Origin: Pyrinomonadaceae bacterium | GTDB lineage: Bacteria; Acidobacteriota; Blastocatellia; Pyrinomonadales; Pyrinomonadaceae | Length of the DNA stretch: 64,000 bases | Assembly (NCBI GenBank): GCA_026129865.1 | Contig: JAHCHG010000010.1 | Coordinates: forward strand, 114,446 to 178,445 | Direction of reading: 5' to 3' | Shown here: piece after piece, positions 45,115-54,700 of the stretch | How the letters are laid out: the number at the start of each line of letters is the position of its first letter | Position numbering within the stretch: the stretch's first letter is position 1 | The notes under the pieces: generated by a model | What the model was told of the DNA's origin: nothing | What the model saw: the letters and a program-made list of their open reading frames with translations, nothing else | Databases searched by the model: none | Translations under genes and position numbers: made by a program

Positions 45115-46608
45115 TTAGTTCTCATCAATACTTTGCAATGCTTCCATCGCGATCTCGCGGTCGTCGAAATGATATTTTTCGTTTCCGATGATCTGATAAT
45201 TTTCGTGCCCTTTACCGGCAATGATCACAACGTCTTCCGATCGCGCCTTTTCGACCGCCTGATGGATCGCCTCGCGCCGGTCGGAATTAACAAGATACGG
45301 ACAATTTGTGCCTTTGATACCCATTTCGATCTGCGAAATTATCTTCATCGGATCTTCGGTCCGCGGATTATCCGAGGTCAAAATAACCAGATCGCTGTGC
45401 GCGCCGGCAACCTGACCCATCGGCGCGCGTTTTGTTTTGTCCCGATCGCCGCCGCAGCCGAAAACAGTGATTATTCGACCTTTTGTCAATTCTCGTGCAG
45501 TCTTTAGAGTATTCAAAAGCGCGTCGTCGGAATGCGCATAATCGACCACCACAGCGAAATTTCCTTGATTCGGAACGCGTTCAAATCTGCCTGGCGCGCC
45601 GATGCATTTCGAAAGCCCGTCGGCGATCTTGTCGAGATCGTAGCCAAGTTCAAGCGCCGCCGCCGAAGCCGACAACATATTGTAAACATGCGGCTTTCCA
45701 ACAAGCGGCGATCGGATCTTGCGATCGCCGGCTGGTGTTCTAAGATCAAACGATGTTCCGGTCAACAGCGAAACTTCGACGTTTCCTGCCGTCAGATCAG
45801 CCGCGTTTGCCTGCGAGAACGTAACTACGTGCTGTCCCTTTTCGCGGAGCTCATTCGCCAATTTCTGTCCCCAGCGGTCGTCAACGTTTATCACCGAAGA
45901 TTTCGGCGGCTCGCCGAGACGTCCGTCGAACAGAGCCTTTTTGGCATCGAAATAATTTTCCATCGTCAAATGGTAATCAAGATGATCGCGCGTTAAGTTC
46001 GTGAATACGCCGACCTTAAAATGAAGACCGTCGCATCTGTTCAAATGGATCGCCTGTGAACTCGTTTCCATCACCGCCATCGTGCAGCCGTCGTCGACCG
46101 CTTCGCGCAGAAAGCGCTGCGTATCCGACGCTTCCGGTGTCGTGCGGACCGCGGGCTCGCTTTTTTCACCGATCCGGTATTCGACCGTGGTCAGCATCGC
46201 GCATTTCTCACCGTTCGCTTCGCCGAGCGCAAACATCAGATAAGTTGTCGTAGTTTTTCCGTTCGTTCCCGTAATTCCGACGAGTTTCAGCTCATTTGAA
46301 GGATCGCCGTTGATCACCGCCGCCGCATTTGCCAGGGCTTTCCTGGAGTTTTCGACCTTGAGCCAGGCGCCGGAGAAATTTTCCGGACGTTCGAGTTCGG
46401 AAATAATCCCAACCGCACCGCGCCGCATTACGTCGTCGACAAATCTGTGACCGTCCATCGTTAACCCGCGAATCGCGGCAAAGATCGAATCTTTTCCAGC
46501 CTGCCGAGAATCGTGCGTAATGTCGCGGACGATCCGGTCTTCACCGCCCGTCAGAATGGCTCCGGTTTTTTCTGCAACTTCTTTAAGCGTAGCGCCGTTT
46601 GAAATCAA
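45115..46608 (-). CDS. murE: UDP-MurNAc-L-Ala-D-Glu:meso-diaminopimelate ligase
   Basis: 497 residues from TTG at 46608, with AGAGG about 10 bp upstream. Walker-type ATP loop GTNGKTTTT, central domain with YHLTMENYFDAKKALFDG, and C-terminal SDNPRTEDP, whose DNPR signature selects meso-diaminopimelate. It adds the third residue of the peptidoglycan stem peptide in the cytoplasm. Other mur genes are not in the window, so murE stands outside a dcw cluster here. Confidence 0.96.
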   Translation of the reverse strand: MISNGATLKEVAEKTGAILTGGEDRIVRDITHDSRQAGKDSIFAAIRGLTMDGHRFVDDVMRRGAVGIISELERPENFSGAWLKVENSRKALANAAAVINGDPSNELKLVGITGTNGKTTTTYLMFALGEANGEKCAMLTTVEYRIGEKSEPAVRTTPEASDTQRFLREAVDDGCTMAVMETSSQAIHLNRCDGLHFKVGVFTNLTRDHLDYHLTMENYFDAKKALFDGRLGEPPKSSVINVDDRWGQKLANELREKGQHVVTFSQANAADLTAGNVEVSLLTGTSFDLRTPAGDRKIRSPLVGKPHVYNMLSASAAALELGYDLDKIADGLSKCIGAPGRFERVPNQGNFAVVVDYAHSDDALLNTLKTARELTKGRIITVFGCGGDRDKTKRAPMGQVAGAHSDLVILTSDNPRTEDPMKIISQIEMGIKGTNCPYLVNSDRREAIHQAVEKARSEDVVIIAGKGHENYQIIGNEKYHFDDREIAMEALQSIDEN

Positions 46609-46705
46609 TGTGATACGTCCTCTGAAAATGTTTGATAAATGACGTTTGAGATTATACGATACAAACAGTTTTCAGACGAATTTCGCCCGGATCAATAGAT
46701 TAATT

Positions 46706-46996
46706 ATGAAATGGATCAAATTTTTACTGCTTTTAATCGCCGTCGGTCTGGGTGTTTATTTCCTGCTCGGGTTGATCGGTTTTCTGTACGGGCTGCTTTA
46801 TTACGTATTTTGGATCGGTCTGATAGCGGTCGCCGGCGCAGTCGGTTATAAAGTATTGATCAGCGGTAGTTCGGACGATAAACCTGCCGAACTCGAAGAA
46901 AAAAAGCCGATCGGCATTTCCGAATTTGACCAGGCTGACCGCGCTTTGGAAGAAATGCGTAGAAAATATCTGCCGGAAGATAAGAAAACGGAGTAA
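46706..46996 (+). CDS. small membrane protein of unknown function
   Basis: 96 residues from ATG at 46706. Two hydrophobic stretches (about 5-22 and 25-48: FLLLLIAVGLGVYFLLGLIG and YYVFWIGLIAVAGAVGYKVL) are followed by an acidic and basic soluble tail (LEEKKPIGISEFDQADRALE). Divergent from murE. The family is not recognised; the tail resembles short cytoplasmic regulatory tails. Confidence 0.65.
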   Translation: MKWIKFLLLLIAVGLGVYFLLGLIGFLYGLLYYVFWIGLIAVAGAVGYKVLISGSSDDKPAELEEKKPIGISEFDQADRALEEMRRKYLPEDKKTE

Positions 46997-47119
46997 ACTC
47001 GTTCCCTGTAAGCATGCGGTTCGGGTCGATTTTTCCAAAAAACACCTCGCTAGACATTCTCAAATCAATTCGATAAATTCAGACGTAGCTGTTTTGAAAT
47101 TTTTGACAACAGATTATAA

Positions 47120-47204
47120 GCCGAGGTGGCGTAATTGGTAGCCGCGCTGGTCTTAGGAGCCAGTGCCTTTTGGCGTGCGAGTTCGAGTCTCGCCCTCGGC
47201 ACCA
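47120..47204 (+). tRNA. tRNA-Leu (anticodon TAG)
   Basis: 85 nt with encoded CCA. Acceptor stem GCCGAGG pairs with CCTCGGC, discriminator A. The anticodon stem CTGGT/GCCAG holds loop CTTAGGA with anticodon TAG, read as Leu(CUN). The long variable arm (TGCCTTTTGGCG) is typical of a class II leucine tRNA. The T-loop GTTCGAGTC is canonical. Confidence 0.95.
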
Positions 47205-47271
47205 TCAAAGTTGGATCCCGGGCAATTTGCCTTCGTTCCTTCCCCTTTTTTTAATTAACACGAATATTTAG

Positions 47272-48732
47272 ATGAAAACTGAATTAATAGAAAATTCTTC
47301 CACGCAAAAAGAGATCAAGCTGGAAATAGACGGCGATGCCGTAAAGGAAGTTTATAACCGCGTCAGCAAAAAGTACGCCAAATCGGCGCAGGTGCCGGGT
47401 TTTAGAAAGGGATTCGCTCCGCTTGATGTCGTCAGAATGCGTTATCAGAACGAGATTCGTCAGGACGTCATTCAGGAATTGATCCCGGTCAAGGTTACGG
47501 AAGCGATCCGTGAACATGATCTAAATCCGCTTGCGGAACCCCAGCTCCATCTTGAAAATGCCGAAACCGTGAAACTTAACGGCACCGAACCTGTCAAACT
47601 CCATGTTCATCTTGAGATAATGCCGGAAATTCCGGATGTGGAATTCAAAGGTTTGGAAGCGACCCGTCGAATTAAGCCGGTTGAAAAAGATGAGATCGAC
47701 AATATTATCGACGAACGCCGGCAGCAGTACGCAACTTTGATCCCGGTTGAAGACCGCGGAGCACATGACGGCGATACTGTGATCGCCGATCTTGTCGGAA
47801 CTTTTCCCGATGATCCGTCGGCAGAACCGATCGCTGCGGAAAACCTTGAGATCACGCTTGGCGACGGAATGATCGAACAGTCATTTACGGAAAATCTGCA
47901 GGGCGTAAAAGAAGATGATGTTCGCGAATTCACAGTTGAATATCCCGAGGATTTTTCATCGCCCGCTCTTGCCGGCAAGACTCTAAATTATAAAGCGACG
48001 GTGAAATCGGTCGGTAAAATGGAGCTGCCGGAACTTGACGATGAATGGGTCAAAAGTTTGGACGAGGGATTTGATTCGGTTAAAGATCTGAAAAAGAGTT
48101 TGGAAAAGGATCTCGACGCCGCCGCAAAGGCACAGGCGGATCAGCAGGTTCGCAACGAACTGATCGGAAAATTGGCGGAAAAATATCCGATCGAAATTCC
48201 GAATTCGCTGATCGAAATGCAGGCGCGCACGCTTTTGAACAATTTTGGACAGGATCTAGCCCAACGCGGCGTCGATCTGAGCAAGGTTGAAAAGGAGTTC
48301 ATCGAGATGGCTTACACCCAGATGCGCGGTCAAGCCGAACGCGATGTTCGCGGTGCGATGCTGCTTGAAAAAGTTGCCGAACTCGAAGGCGCAGAAGTAT
48401 CGAGCGAAGAGATCGCAGCCGAGATCGATCAAATGGCTTCGTATTATCGCGTGAGTCCGGAAGAGATTCGAACGTCTCTGAGCCAACAGGAAGGCGGCGA
48501 AGCTAATATTGCAAACAGCTTGCGCACCAGAAAAGCCGTCGAAGCGTTATTCGAAAACGCCAAGATCAAAGACGGCGAATGGATCGATGAATCGCAGCCA
48601 GCGATCGAAGCCGGAGGCGAAAAAGAGAAAGCTCCAAAAAAATCGGCTAAACCGGCGAAAGCAAAGGCTGAAAAACCCGAGAAGAAAGCGCCCGCGAAGG
48701 ACGCGAAAAAGAAAACTGCCAAGAAAAGCTAA
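47272..48732 (+). CDS. tig: trigger factor
   Basis: 486 residues. N-terminal ribosome-binding domain with the signature VPGFRKGFAPLDVVRMRY, middle FKBP-like isomerase domain (GAHDGDTVIADLVGTF start), and helical C-terminal chaperone arms. A Lys/Ala/Pro-rich tail of about 40 residues (KAPKKSAKPAKAKAEKPEKK) is added, unlike E. coli trigger factor (432 residues). It chaperones nascent chains at the exit tunnel. It heads the tig-clpP-clpX cluster. Confidence 0.95.
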   Translation: MKTELIENSSTQKEIKLEIDGDAVKEVYNRVSKKYAKSAQVPGFRKGFAPLDVVRMRYQNEIRQDVIQELIPVKVTEAIREHDLNPLAEPQLHLENAETVKLNGTEPVKLHVHLEIMPEIPDVEFKGLEATRRIKPVEKDEIDNIIDERRQQYATLIPVEDRGAHDGDTVIADLVGTFPDDPSAEPIAAENLEITLGDGMIEQSFTENLQGVKEDDVREFTVEYPEDFSSPALAGKTLNYKATVKSVGKMELPELDDEWVKSLDEGFDSVKDLKKSLEKDLDAAAKAQADQQVRNELIGKLAEKYPIEIPNSLIEMQARTLLNNFGQDLAQRGVDLSKVEKEFIEMAYTQMRGQAERDVRGAMLLEKVAELEGAEVSSEEIAAEIDQMASYYRVSPEEIRTSLSQQEGGEANIANSLRTRKAVEALFENAKIKDGEWIDESQPAIEAGGEKEKAPKKSAKPAKAKAEKPEKKAPAKDAKKKTAKKS

Positions 48733-48741
48733 ATACTTCGG

Positions 48742-48776
48742 CGGGTCGGAATTCTTTGAATGAAATTTCCGACCCG
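48742..48776 (+). terminator. hairpin after tig
   Basis: CGGGTCGGAA pairs with TTCCGACCCG over 10 bp, with a 15-nt loop, and is followed by TCCGTTTGATCTTT. The T tract is poor, so it may be a partial terminator separating tig from clpP. Confidence 0.55.
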
Positions 48777-48953
48777 TCCGTTTGATCTTTGTTATAGAAA
48801 AATTTCCGGCTTGCAATTTTTGAAGGAATCTGTAAAATCGGTAGCACCAAACGGCAATAGCCGTTATTTCAACAGTTAACTTCAAAGAGTTAAAGTAATT
48901 CTTAAACGCAAGCCTAACAATCAGTTTATTTCATAAAAAGGAAGAGGAAGATT

Positions 48954-49541
48954 ATGGCTCTAGTTCCAATGGTTGTCGAACAAACTTCACGCGGCGAACG
49001 CGCGTTCGACATTTATTCGCGTTTATTAAAAGACAGCATCATTTTTATCGGAACTCCGATCGACGATCAGATCGCGAATTTGATCGTTGCCCAGCTTCTT
49101 TTTCTGGAAGCCGAAGACCCCGAACGCGACATCAATCTTTACATAAACAGCCCGGGCGGTTCGATAACCGCGGGTATGGCGATCTATGACACGATGCAGT
49201 TCATTAAGAACGATGTTACGACGATCTCGATCGGGCAATGCGCTTCGATGGGCGCGTTGCTGCTCTGCGCAGGAGCTCCCGGAAAACGTTTTGCGCTGCC
49301 GCATTCGCGTGTTTTGATCCACCAGCCGTCCGGCGGCGCTTCGGGGCAGGCGACGGATGTCCGCATTATGGCGGAAGAAATCATCAGAATGCGCGAAATG
49401 ACGTCGCGGATCATCGCGCATCATTCCGGACAATCCTACGATCAGGTCGAACTAGACGTCGAACGCGATCGTATTATGTCTGCCGCACAGGCAAAAGAAT
49501 ACGGTTTGATCGACGAAGTGATCGAACACCGGGAGAAGTAG
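48954..49541 (+). CDS. clpP: ATP-dependent Clp protease proteolytic subunit
   Basis: 195 residues. Catalytic Ser98 in [11 protein letters not shown], His123 in [15 protein letters not shown], and the Asp in [10 protein letters not shown]. It starts with [20 protein letters not shown], the usual beginning. AAGGAAGAGG precedes the ATG. Tetradecameric ClpP degrades substrates delivered by ClpX, whose gene follows after the 9-bp repeat region. The propeptide is very short. Confidence 0.97.
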   Translation: MALVPMVVEQTSRGERAFDIYSRLLKDSIIFIGTPIDDQIANLIVAQLLFLEAEDPERDINLYINSPGGSITAGMAIYDTMQFIKNDVTTISIGQCASMGALLLCAGAPGKRFALPHSRVLIHQPSGGASGQATDVRIMAEEIIRMREMTSRIIAHHSGQSYDQVELDVERDRIMSAAQAKEYGLIDEVIEHREK

Positions 49542-49547
49542 ATTTTT

Positions 49548-49588
49548 GAGTCTTTCGAGTCTGGCGAGTCTAGCGAGTCTAGCGAGTC
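49548..49588 (+). repeat. 9-bp tandem array, left arm downstream of clpP (GAGTCTAGC x 4)
   Basis: Four units GAGTCTTTC, GAGTCTGGC, GAGTCTAGC, GAGTCTAGC and a partial GAGTC. It is the same unit, rotated, as the array at 35330. It starts six bases after the clpP stop codon. Confidence 0.92.
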
Positions 49589-49663
49589 ATCTAAGTTGGT
49601 TTCGTTATTCTGTCTTTACTGAGCGGCAGTTAGGGATCATTTTTTAGACCGAAACTCTCGCTT

Positions 49664-49793
49664 GACTGGAGAGACACGCTAAACTGGAAAGACTCGCTAG
49701 ACTGGAAAGACTCGCTAGACTGGAAAGACTGGAAAGACTCGCCAGACTGAAAAGACTCGCTAGACTGGACAGACTCAACAGACTCGCTAGACT
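49664..49793 (+). repeat. 9-bp tandem array, right arm upstream of clpX (GACTCGCTA / GACTGGAAA x 14)
   Basis: Fourteen 9-bp units that mostly alternate between GACTCGCTA and GACTGGAAA, ending 12 bp before the clpX ATG. GACTCGCTA is the exact complement of the left-arm unit TAGCGAGTC. No Shine-Dalgarno is seen before clpX. Confidence 0.93.
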
Positions 49794-49804
49794 AATTAAT
49801 TCTT

Positions 49805-51046
49805 ATGGCTTTAAGACGATCTGAAGAAATTTTACGCTGTTCATTTTGCGGGAAATCGCAGAACGAAGTTAAGAAGCTTATTGCAGGACCGAGCGTATAT
49901 GTCTGCAATGAATGCATTGATATCTGCAACGAGATCATCAATGACGACGAAAAAGCTGAGTCCGCATCGCTCAGAACAACGCTTCCGAAACCTCAGGAAA
50001 TTAAATCGTTTCTCGACGAATATGTCATCGGACAAGACGAATGCAAAAAGCGTCTTGCTGTTGCAGTTTACCAGCATTACAAACGGATCGAGATCGCAAA
50101 ACGGCGTTCTGACGTCGAACTTCAGAAATCTAATATCATGCTGATCGGTCCGACAGGGACCGGAAAAACTCTTTTAGCGCAAACACTTGCGCGTATTTTG
50201 AGCGTTCCTTTCTGCATTGTCGACGCAACGACGCTGACCGAAGCCGGTTACGTCGGCGAAGATGTAGAAAACATAATTTTGCGCCTTTTGCAGGCTGCGG
50301 ACGGCGATGTCGAACTCGCGCAGCAGGGAATTATTTATATCGACGAGATCGACAAGATCTGCCGTAAAGACGACAATCCTTCGATCACGCGCGACGTTTC
50401 GGGCGAAGGCGTTCAGCAGGCGCTCTTGAAGATTTTGGAAGGAACGGTCGCAAACGTCCCGACACAGGGCGGTCGCAAACATCCGCAGCAGGAATTTTGC
50501 CCGATCGACACGACCAACATTCTATTCATCTGCGGCGGAGCATTTATCGGGCTCGAAAAAGTTATTGAACGGCGTTTCCGCAGCAAATCGCTCGGGTTTC
50601 AGGCAGATGTCAAGGGCGGCAAACAGCGGCAGGAAGAGGCTTTTGAAAAACTCGAGCCGGAAGATCTGATCCATTACGGGTTGATCCCGGAATTTGTCGG
50701 CAGAATTCCGGTAATGGGCGTCTTGAAAGAACTCGACGAAGCGGCGCTCGTTCAAATTTTGACTGAACCGAAAAACGCTCTGATCAAGCAATACCAGCGC
50801 AAATTTGAGTTTGACAACGTTCGTTTGAAATTTACCGACGACGCCATAAAAGCCATCGCCAAACAAGCCCAACTTCGCAAGGTCGGCGCGCGCGGTTTGA
50901 TGATGATCATGGAAGAAATTTTGCTGAACCATATGTACAGCCTGCCGTCGCAAAAGAAGATCAAAGAGCTGACCGTTACAAAAGACATGGTCGAAAAGAA
51001 AGCTGCCGCGCTGGAAGTCATCCGCGATCTGGAAGAAGCTGCGTAA
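49805..51046 (+). CDS. clpX: ATP-dependent Clp protease ATP-binding subunit ClpX
   Basis: 413 residues. N-terminal zinc-binding domain with C12, C15, C34 and C37, then the AAA+ module: Walker A GPTGTGKT at residues 115-122, Walker [10 protein letters not shown], and the LGF-type loop region with RGVR/GARG sensor ([15 protein letters not shown]). It unfolds and feeds substrates to ClpP. The leader consists of the 9-bp repeats and a terminator follows. Confidence 0.97.
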   Translation: MALRRSEEILRCSFCGKSQNEVKKLIAGPSVYVCNECIDICNEIINDDEKAESASLRTTLPKPQEIKSFLDEYVIGQDECKKRLAVAVYQHYKRIEIAKRRSDVELQKSNIMLIGPTGTGKTLLAQTLARILSVPFCIVDATTLTEAGYVGEDVENIILRLLQAADGDVELAQQGIIYIDEIDKICRKDDNPSITRDVSGEGVQQALLKILEGTVANVPTQGGRKHPQQEFCPIDTTNILFICGGAFIGLEKVIERRFRSKSLGFQADVKGGKQRQEEAFEKLEPEDLIHYGLIPEFVGRIPVMGVLKELDEAALVQILTEPKNALIKQYQRKFEFDNVRLKFTDDAIKAIAKQAQLRKVGARGLMMIMEEILLNHMYSLPSQKKIKELTVTKDMVEKKAAALEVIRDLEEAA

Positions 51047-51072
51047 CTACCTTCAACAAGTTAATCAACTAG

Positions 51073-51100
51073 AGCGAATTTCGGTTCGCTTTTTTTATTT
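51073..51100 (+). terminator. intrinsic terminator after clpX
   Basis: AGCGAA, loop TTTCGG, TTCGCT followed by TTTTTTATTT. Confidence 0.85.
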
Positions 51101-51362
51101 GGTTCAGGAGTTTTTGACAAATAAATTCACTAACTTAAGTTCGTACAAAATCGCCGCAACCTTCGAGGATTCATTCACTTGAAAAGCCGAGCGCAAAAGC
51201 TCCGAAGGAGCGAAAGTCGATAGCCCTGCCATTAAAAGCCAGGTAGATTTCGTCCATCCTCTGCTGTCCTGAAAGGGCGACGGAATATGCGCTAAGGGTT
51301 CGTCGTTACACTAGCGACGCTGCGCTCTTGCGACTGCAAAATGAACCCGAACGAAAAAAATC

Positions 51363-51392
51363 TTGACATATTCGAAAAAAACGTCGTAAATT
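51363..51392 (+). promoter_or_regulatory. candidate sigma-70-type promoter for the RHS gene
   Basis: Perfect -35 TTGACA at 51363-51368, 18-bp spacer, -10 TAAATT at 51387-51392. It would give an unusually long leader of about 370 nt before the RHS ATG. Confidence 0.5.
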
Positions 51393-51670
51393 CTTTTTGC
51401 CATCAAAAATTGAATTTAGCTTCGGCTCGGACCCCCAAAACTTTTCGAACCGATTAACCCAAAACCTGTGATTGTGATCTGAGCGGCGTTAGTATTCGTA
51501 GCAATTCCCTCAAATTCACAGTCTCCCAACTTTTGGAGAATACTCAATTGATTCGTCAGTCTCAGAATTACATTTATATTCATCCGGAAAACTCGCCCCG
51601 GACTCGATCATCTGTTTCGTCGAAATCGTTTTTGAAATTCTCTTACCGTAAGTTTGCCAATTCATTAATT

Positions 51671-51709
51671 AAAACCTTCGCGAAAATCTTGATTTTTCGC
51701 GGAGGTTTT
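51671..51709 (+). terminator. strong terminator-like hairpin in the RHS leader
   Basis: AAAACCTTCGCGAAAA pairs with TTTTCGCGGAGGTTTT over 16 bp with one G-U pair and a 7-nt loop; the 3' arm ends in a T run. It lies between the candidate promoter and the ATG, so it could attenuate RHS expression. Confidence 0.65.
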
Positions 51710-51767
51710 TCAAATTGTGAACACGAGCGTGCTGTTTACGCCTCGCAATTCTCTTCAGAGGTGAAAG

Positions 51768-54700
51768 ATGAATATAAAGACTCTCGAACGAATGATTTCT
51801 CGCGGTGGGTTTTGTTTCTCGGCTGTAATTAACTGTTTTAAAGATTTCGTAACGGTAAGGCGCGGACTCGCGATATTCCTAATCACATTTCTAACAATTC
51901 CAACATTATTTATTAGCGATCTCACCAAAGCGGCTGCGGAAAGCCGCTTAGCAGGAAATGGTAATACTTTGACATCGCCCGTTAATGCCCCGCCGACGGC
52001 ATTTGTCTTTAGTTCGAGAAGTGAGTTTGCGGTTCTATTTTCTAAAGTTGACTTAATCGCAACTGCAATCAGCGGATATTTTCTTTCACCGGAACTACCC
52101 CACGGCTTCGAAATGGCAGCTCCCCGATCGCCTTTCTACAATTCTGTCCTTGCGACGGGAGCGTCATTTGCAAGCTTTATCGGTCTTTCAGAAAGCAGCG
52201 CAGTAACTACGCGAACCGCATCAGGAAATAAGGAATTCGATTTCGACTTTGACGGTAAGGCGGATTTTGCGCGGTGGCAGCCGTCATCGGGCGAATGGAA
52301 AATTAAGAACAGCAACGGGGGAAACCTGACAACGTTAACTCTTGGAAACTCTACATCGAAGCTTGCCCCCGGCGACTTTGACGGCGACATGAAGACCGAC
52401 ATTGCAGTTTTTTCATCCGGCACCTGGACTATTAAGCCGAGTTCCGGCTCGCAATATACCCATTCCTGGGGCGCTTCGGGCGATCTCGCGGCAACGGGTG
52501 ATTACAACGGCGACGGGCGATCGGATTACGCTGTGTTTCGCCCGTCGACAGCAACGTGGTGGATTCAGCTGAGTAGTGATTTCAGCTACTCATCAACGGT
52601 TTTCGGCGCTTCGAGCGATATTCTTGTTCAAGGCGATTACGACGGCGATTCCAAAACGGACTTGGCAGTATTTCGCCCTGCAACAGGACAATGGCATGTA
52701 AAGAATAGCTTCAGCGGCACAACCACGATTTCAAACTGGGGTGTCGCGACCGATATTCCTGTGCCGGCAGATTACGATGGAGACGGCAAAACCGATCTCG
52801 CCGTATATCGCCCATCCAGCGGCACCTGGTACATTTACAAAAGCAGCGGCGGCGGTTCATATATTCAACAGATCTGGGGAAACTACGGCGACCAACCCGT
52901 TCCTGCGGATTACGACAGCGATGGCTTGACCGACTTGGCGATCTGGCGACCTAAAACGGGTGTTTGGTTCGTTTACAAAAGCTGTAATTTCAGCGGCACA
53001 TGCGGCTCAAATGGTCAATTTATTTACGAATCTCTGGGAATCACCAGCGATGTACCGGTGGAATCGGCATATGTTAAGAAGATCGGCGGGGTCGTACAAG
53101 ATTACGAACATGCCAAACTTCGCCTCTCTCCGAAAAATTCCACCGGCGGAACCGATCTTTACTCGCGCAACTTCGCTTGGAGTTCGGGGCTTGTCGGTCT
53201 TCCGGGAAGAGCCGGTCTCGGTGCCGGTTTCGGCATTTCTTATAATTCACTTGTCTGGCTGAAAGATCCGGACAATAACGTAATGATCTTCGATCCCGAC
53301 CAGAGCAATGTTTCGCCCGGTTTCAGAATGGGATTTCCGACGATCGAGCCGGTTTATTGGGACAAGGACAACGGACGATTTTCCTATTTGATGGTTGCTC
53401 CTTCGGGAGCAAGGCTCGAGTTCAGGCAGATCGGGGCGTCCGACACATATGAAACGGCAGACTCTTCTTATCTTCAATTGAAGACCGTTGGCGCCTCATC
53501 ACCGAACGACCCTATCGAAAGTATACAGATAACCGTAACGGCAACCGACGGCAGCCAAATGAAATACCAATGGATCGCGGGCGCATTCCGCCTGAGCGAG
53601 ATAAAAGACCGAAACGGCAATTACATTTCCGTCGTCCATGACCAATTCGGTCTACTCCGAACCGTAACCGACACGCTTGGAAGAATCGTTACCGTCAATT
53701 ACGACAATGAATTTTATCCGGTTTCGATCACACAGGATTGGAAAACGAGCAACGGTGCCGGGACGTCCGCAGTGCACACTTGGGCGGCATTTAATTATTC
53801 AACGATCACAGTATCCCCGAGTTTTAGCTCCGGCTTGGGCGTTTTTGGTCCGTCAAACGGAACAAGCATCAAAGTTTTCCAAAAGATTACTTCTGCCGAC
53901 GGCAGCTATACGACCTTTGAATACAACAATTTCGGACAGGTCTCAAAAGTAAACAATTATGCTCCCGATTGGCATTTACTAAATTACGTTCGAACCGATC
54001 TGCAGAATCCCGCGTCAAATCAAAACGATTGCCCGAGATTTTCGCAAACTTCTTCATGGGTGGAAAATTTTAACGGCGGAAACGAGGTGGTGATTAATAA
54101 TTCATATGCCGAAAATCAGACTATTCCGCAGGCAGGCGGAACGGGAGTTAAAATAGAAGTGTCGATGGTCGGTCATCCAAACAGCGCGGTAACGAAAACT
54201 TTCGTCGGGCAGTCCGATTGGACGGAATCGCTTCCGCTGGTGACCGAGGATTGGGCGGACAACGGCAGCGGATTTGCCCGGCAGCGGTGGTCGCAAACCG
54301 TCTGGACACAGGATGATACAAACCTCTCATACGTCGAAAATCCCCGCGTTGTCGAAAGTTTTGTCGGAGATAATGTCAGCGTTCGAAAATCGCAGACGAT
54401 CTACCGGACATATCCGCAGACAAATATCGCCGAATACGGTTTGGTCGCAGAACAATTGGTTTTCGATGCGGATCAGACGACGGTGTTGAAAAAGGTCGAG
54501 ATGGAATATAACTTCGATCCGGTTTATGTTTCGCGCAGGATAATCGGTTTACCGCTGGAAACACGCGGTTTCGGGCGCGACGGCGGAATTTTGAAGCTGG
54601 TCTCGAAAATGACCTACGCGTTCGACCAAGGCGATTTTAACGATTCGACACTTGAACAGAATATTTCAAACGCGGTCAACCACGACAATGTAAATTTTTC

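Larger units (their letters stand above)
51101..51767 (+). other. 667-bp non-coding leader region before the RHS gene
   Basis: No convincing gene. Visible elements: a structured G/C-richer stretch at 51190-51340 with small hairpins (GCTCCGAAGGAGC), a promoter-like pair at 51363-51392, and a strong hairpin at 51671-51709. An open frame at 51533-51832 has no family features and overlaps the RHS start, so it is not called. Confidence 0.6.

Noticed and set aside
51533..51832. 99-codon frame upstream of the RHS gene
   Set aside because: Composition is not coding-like, it contains the leader hairpin and overlaps the RHS start in another frame; no homology recognised.
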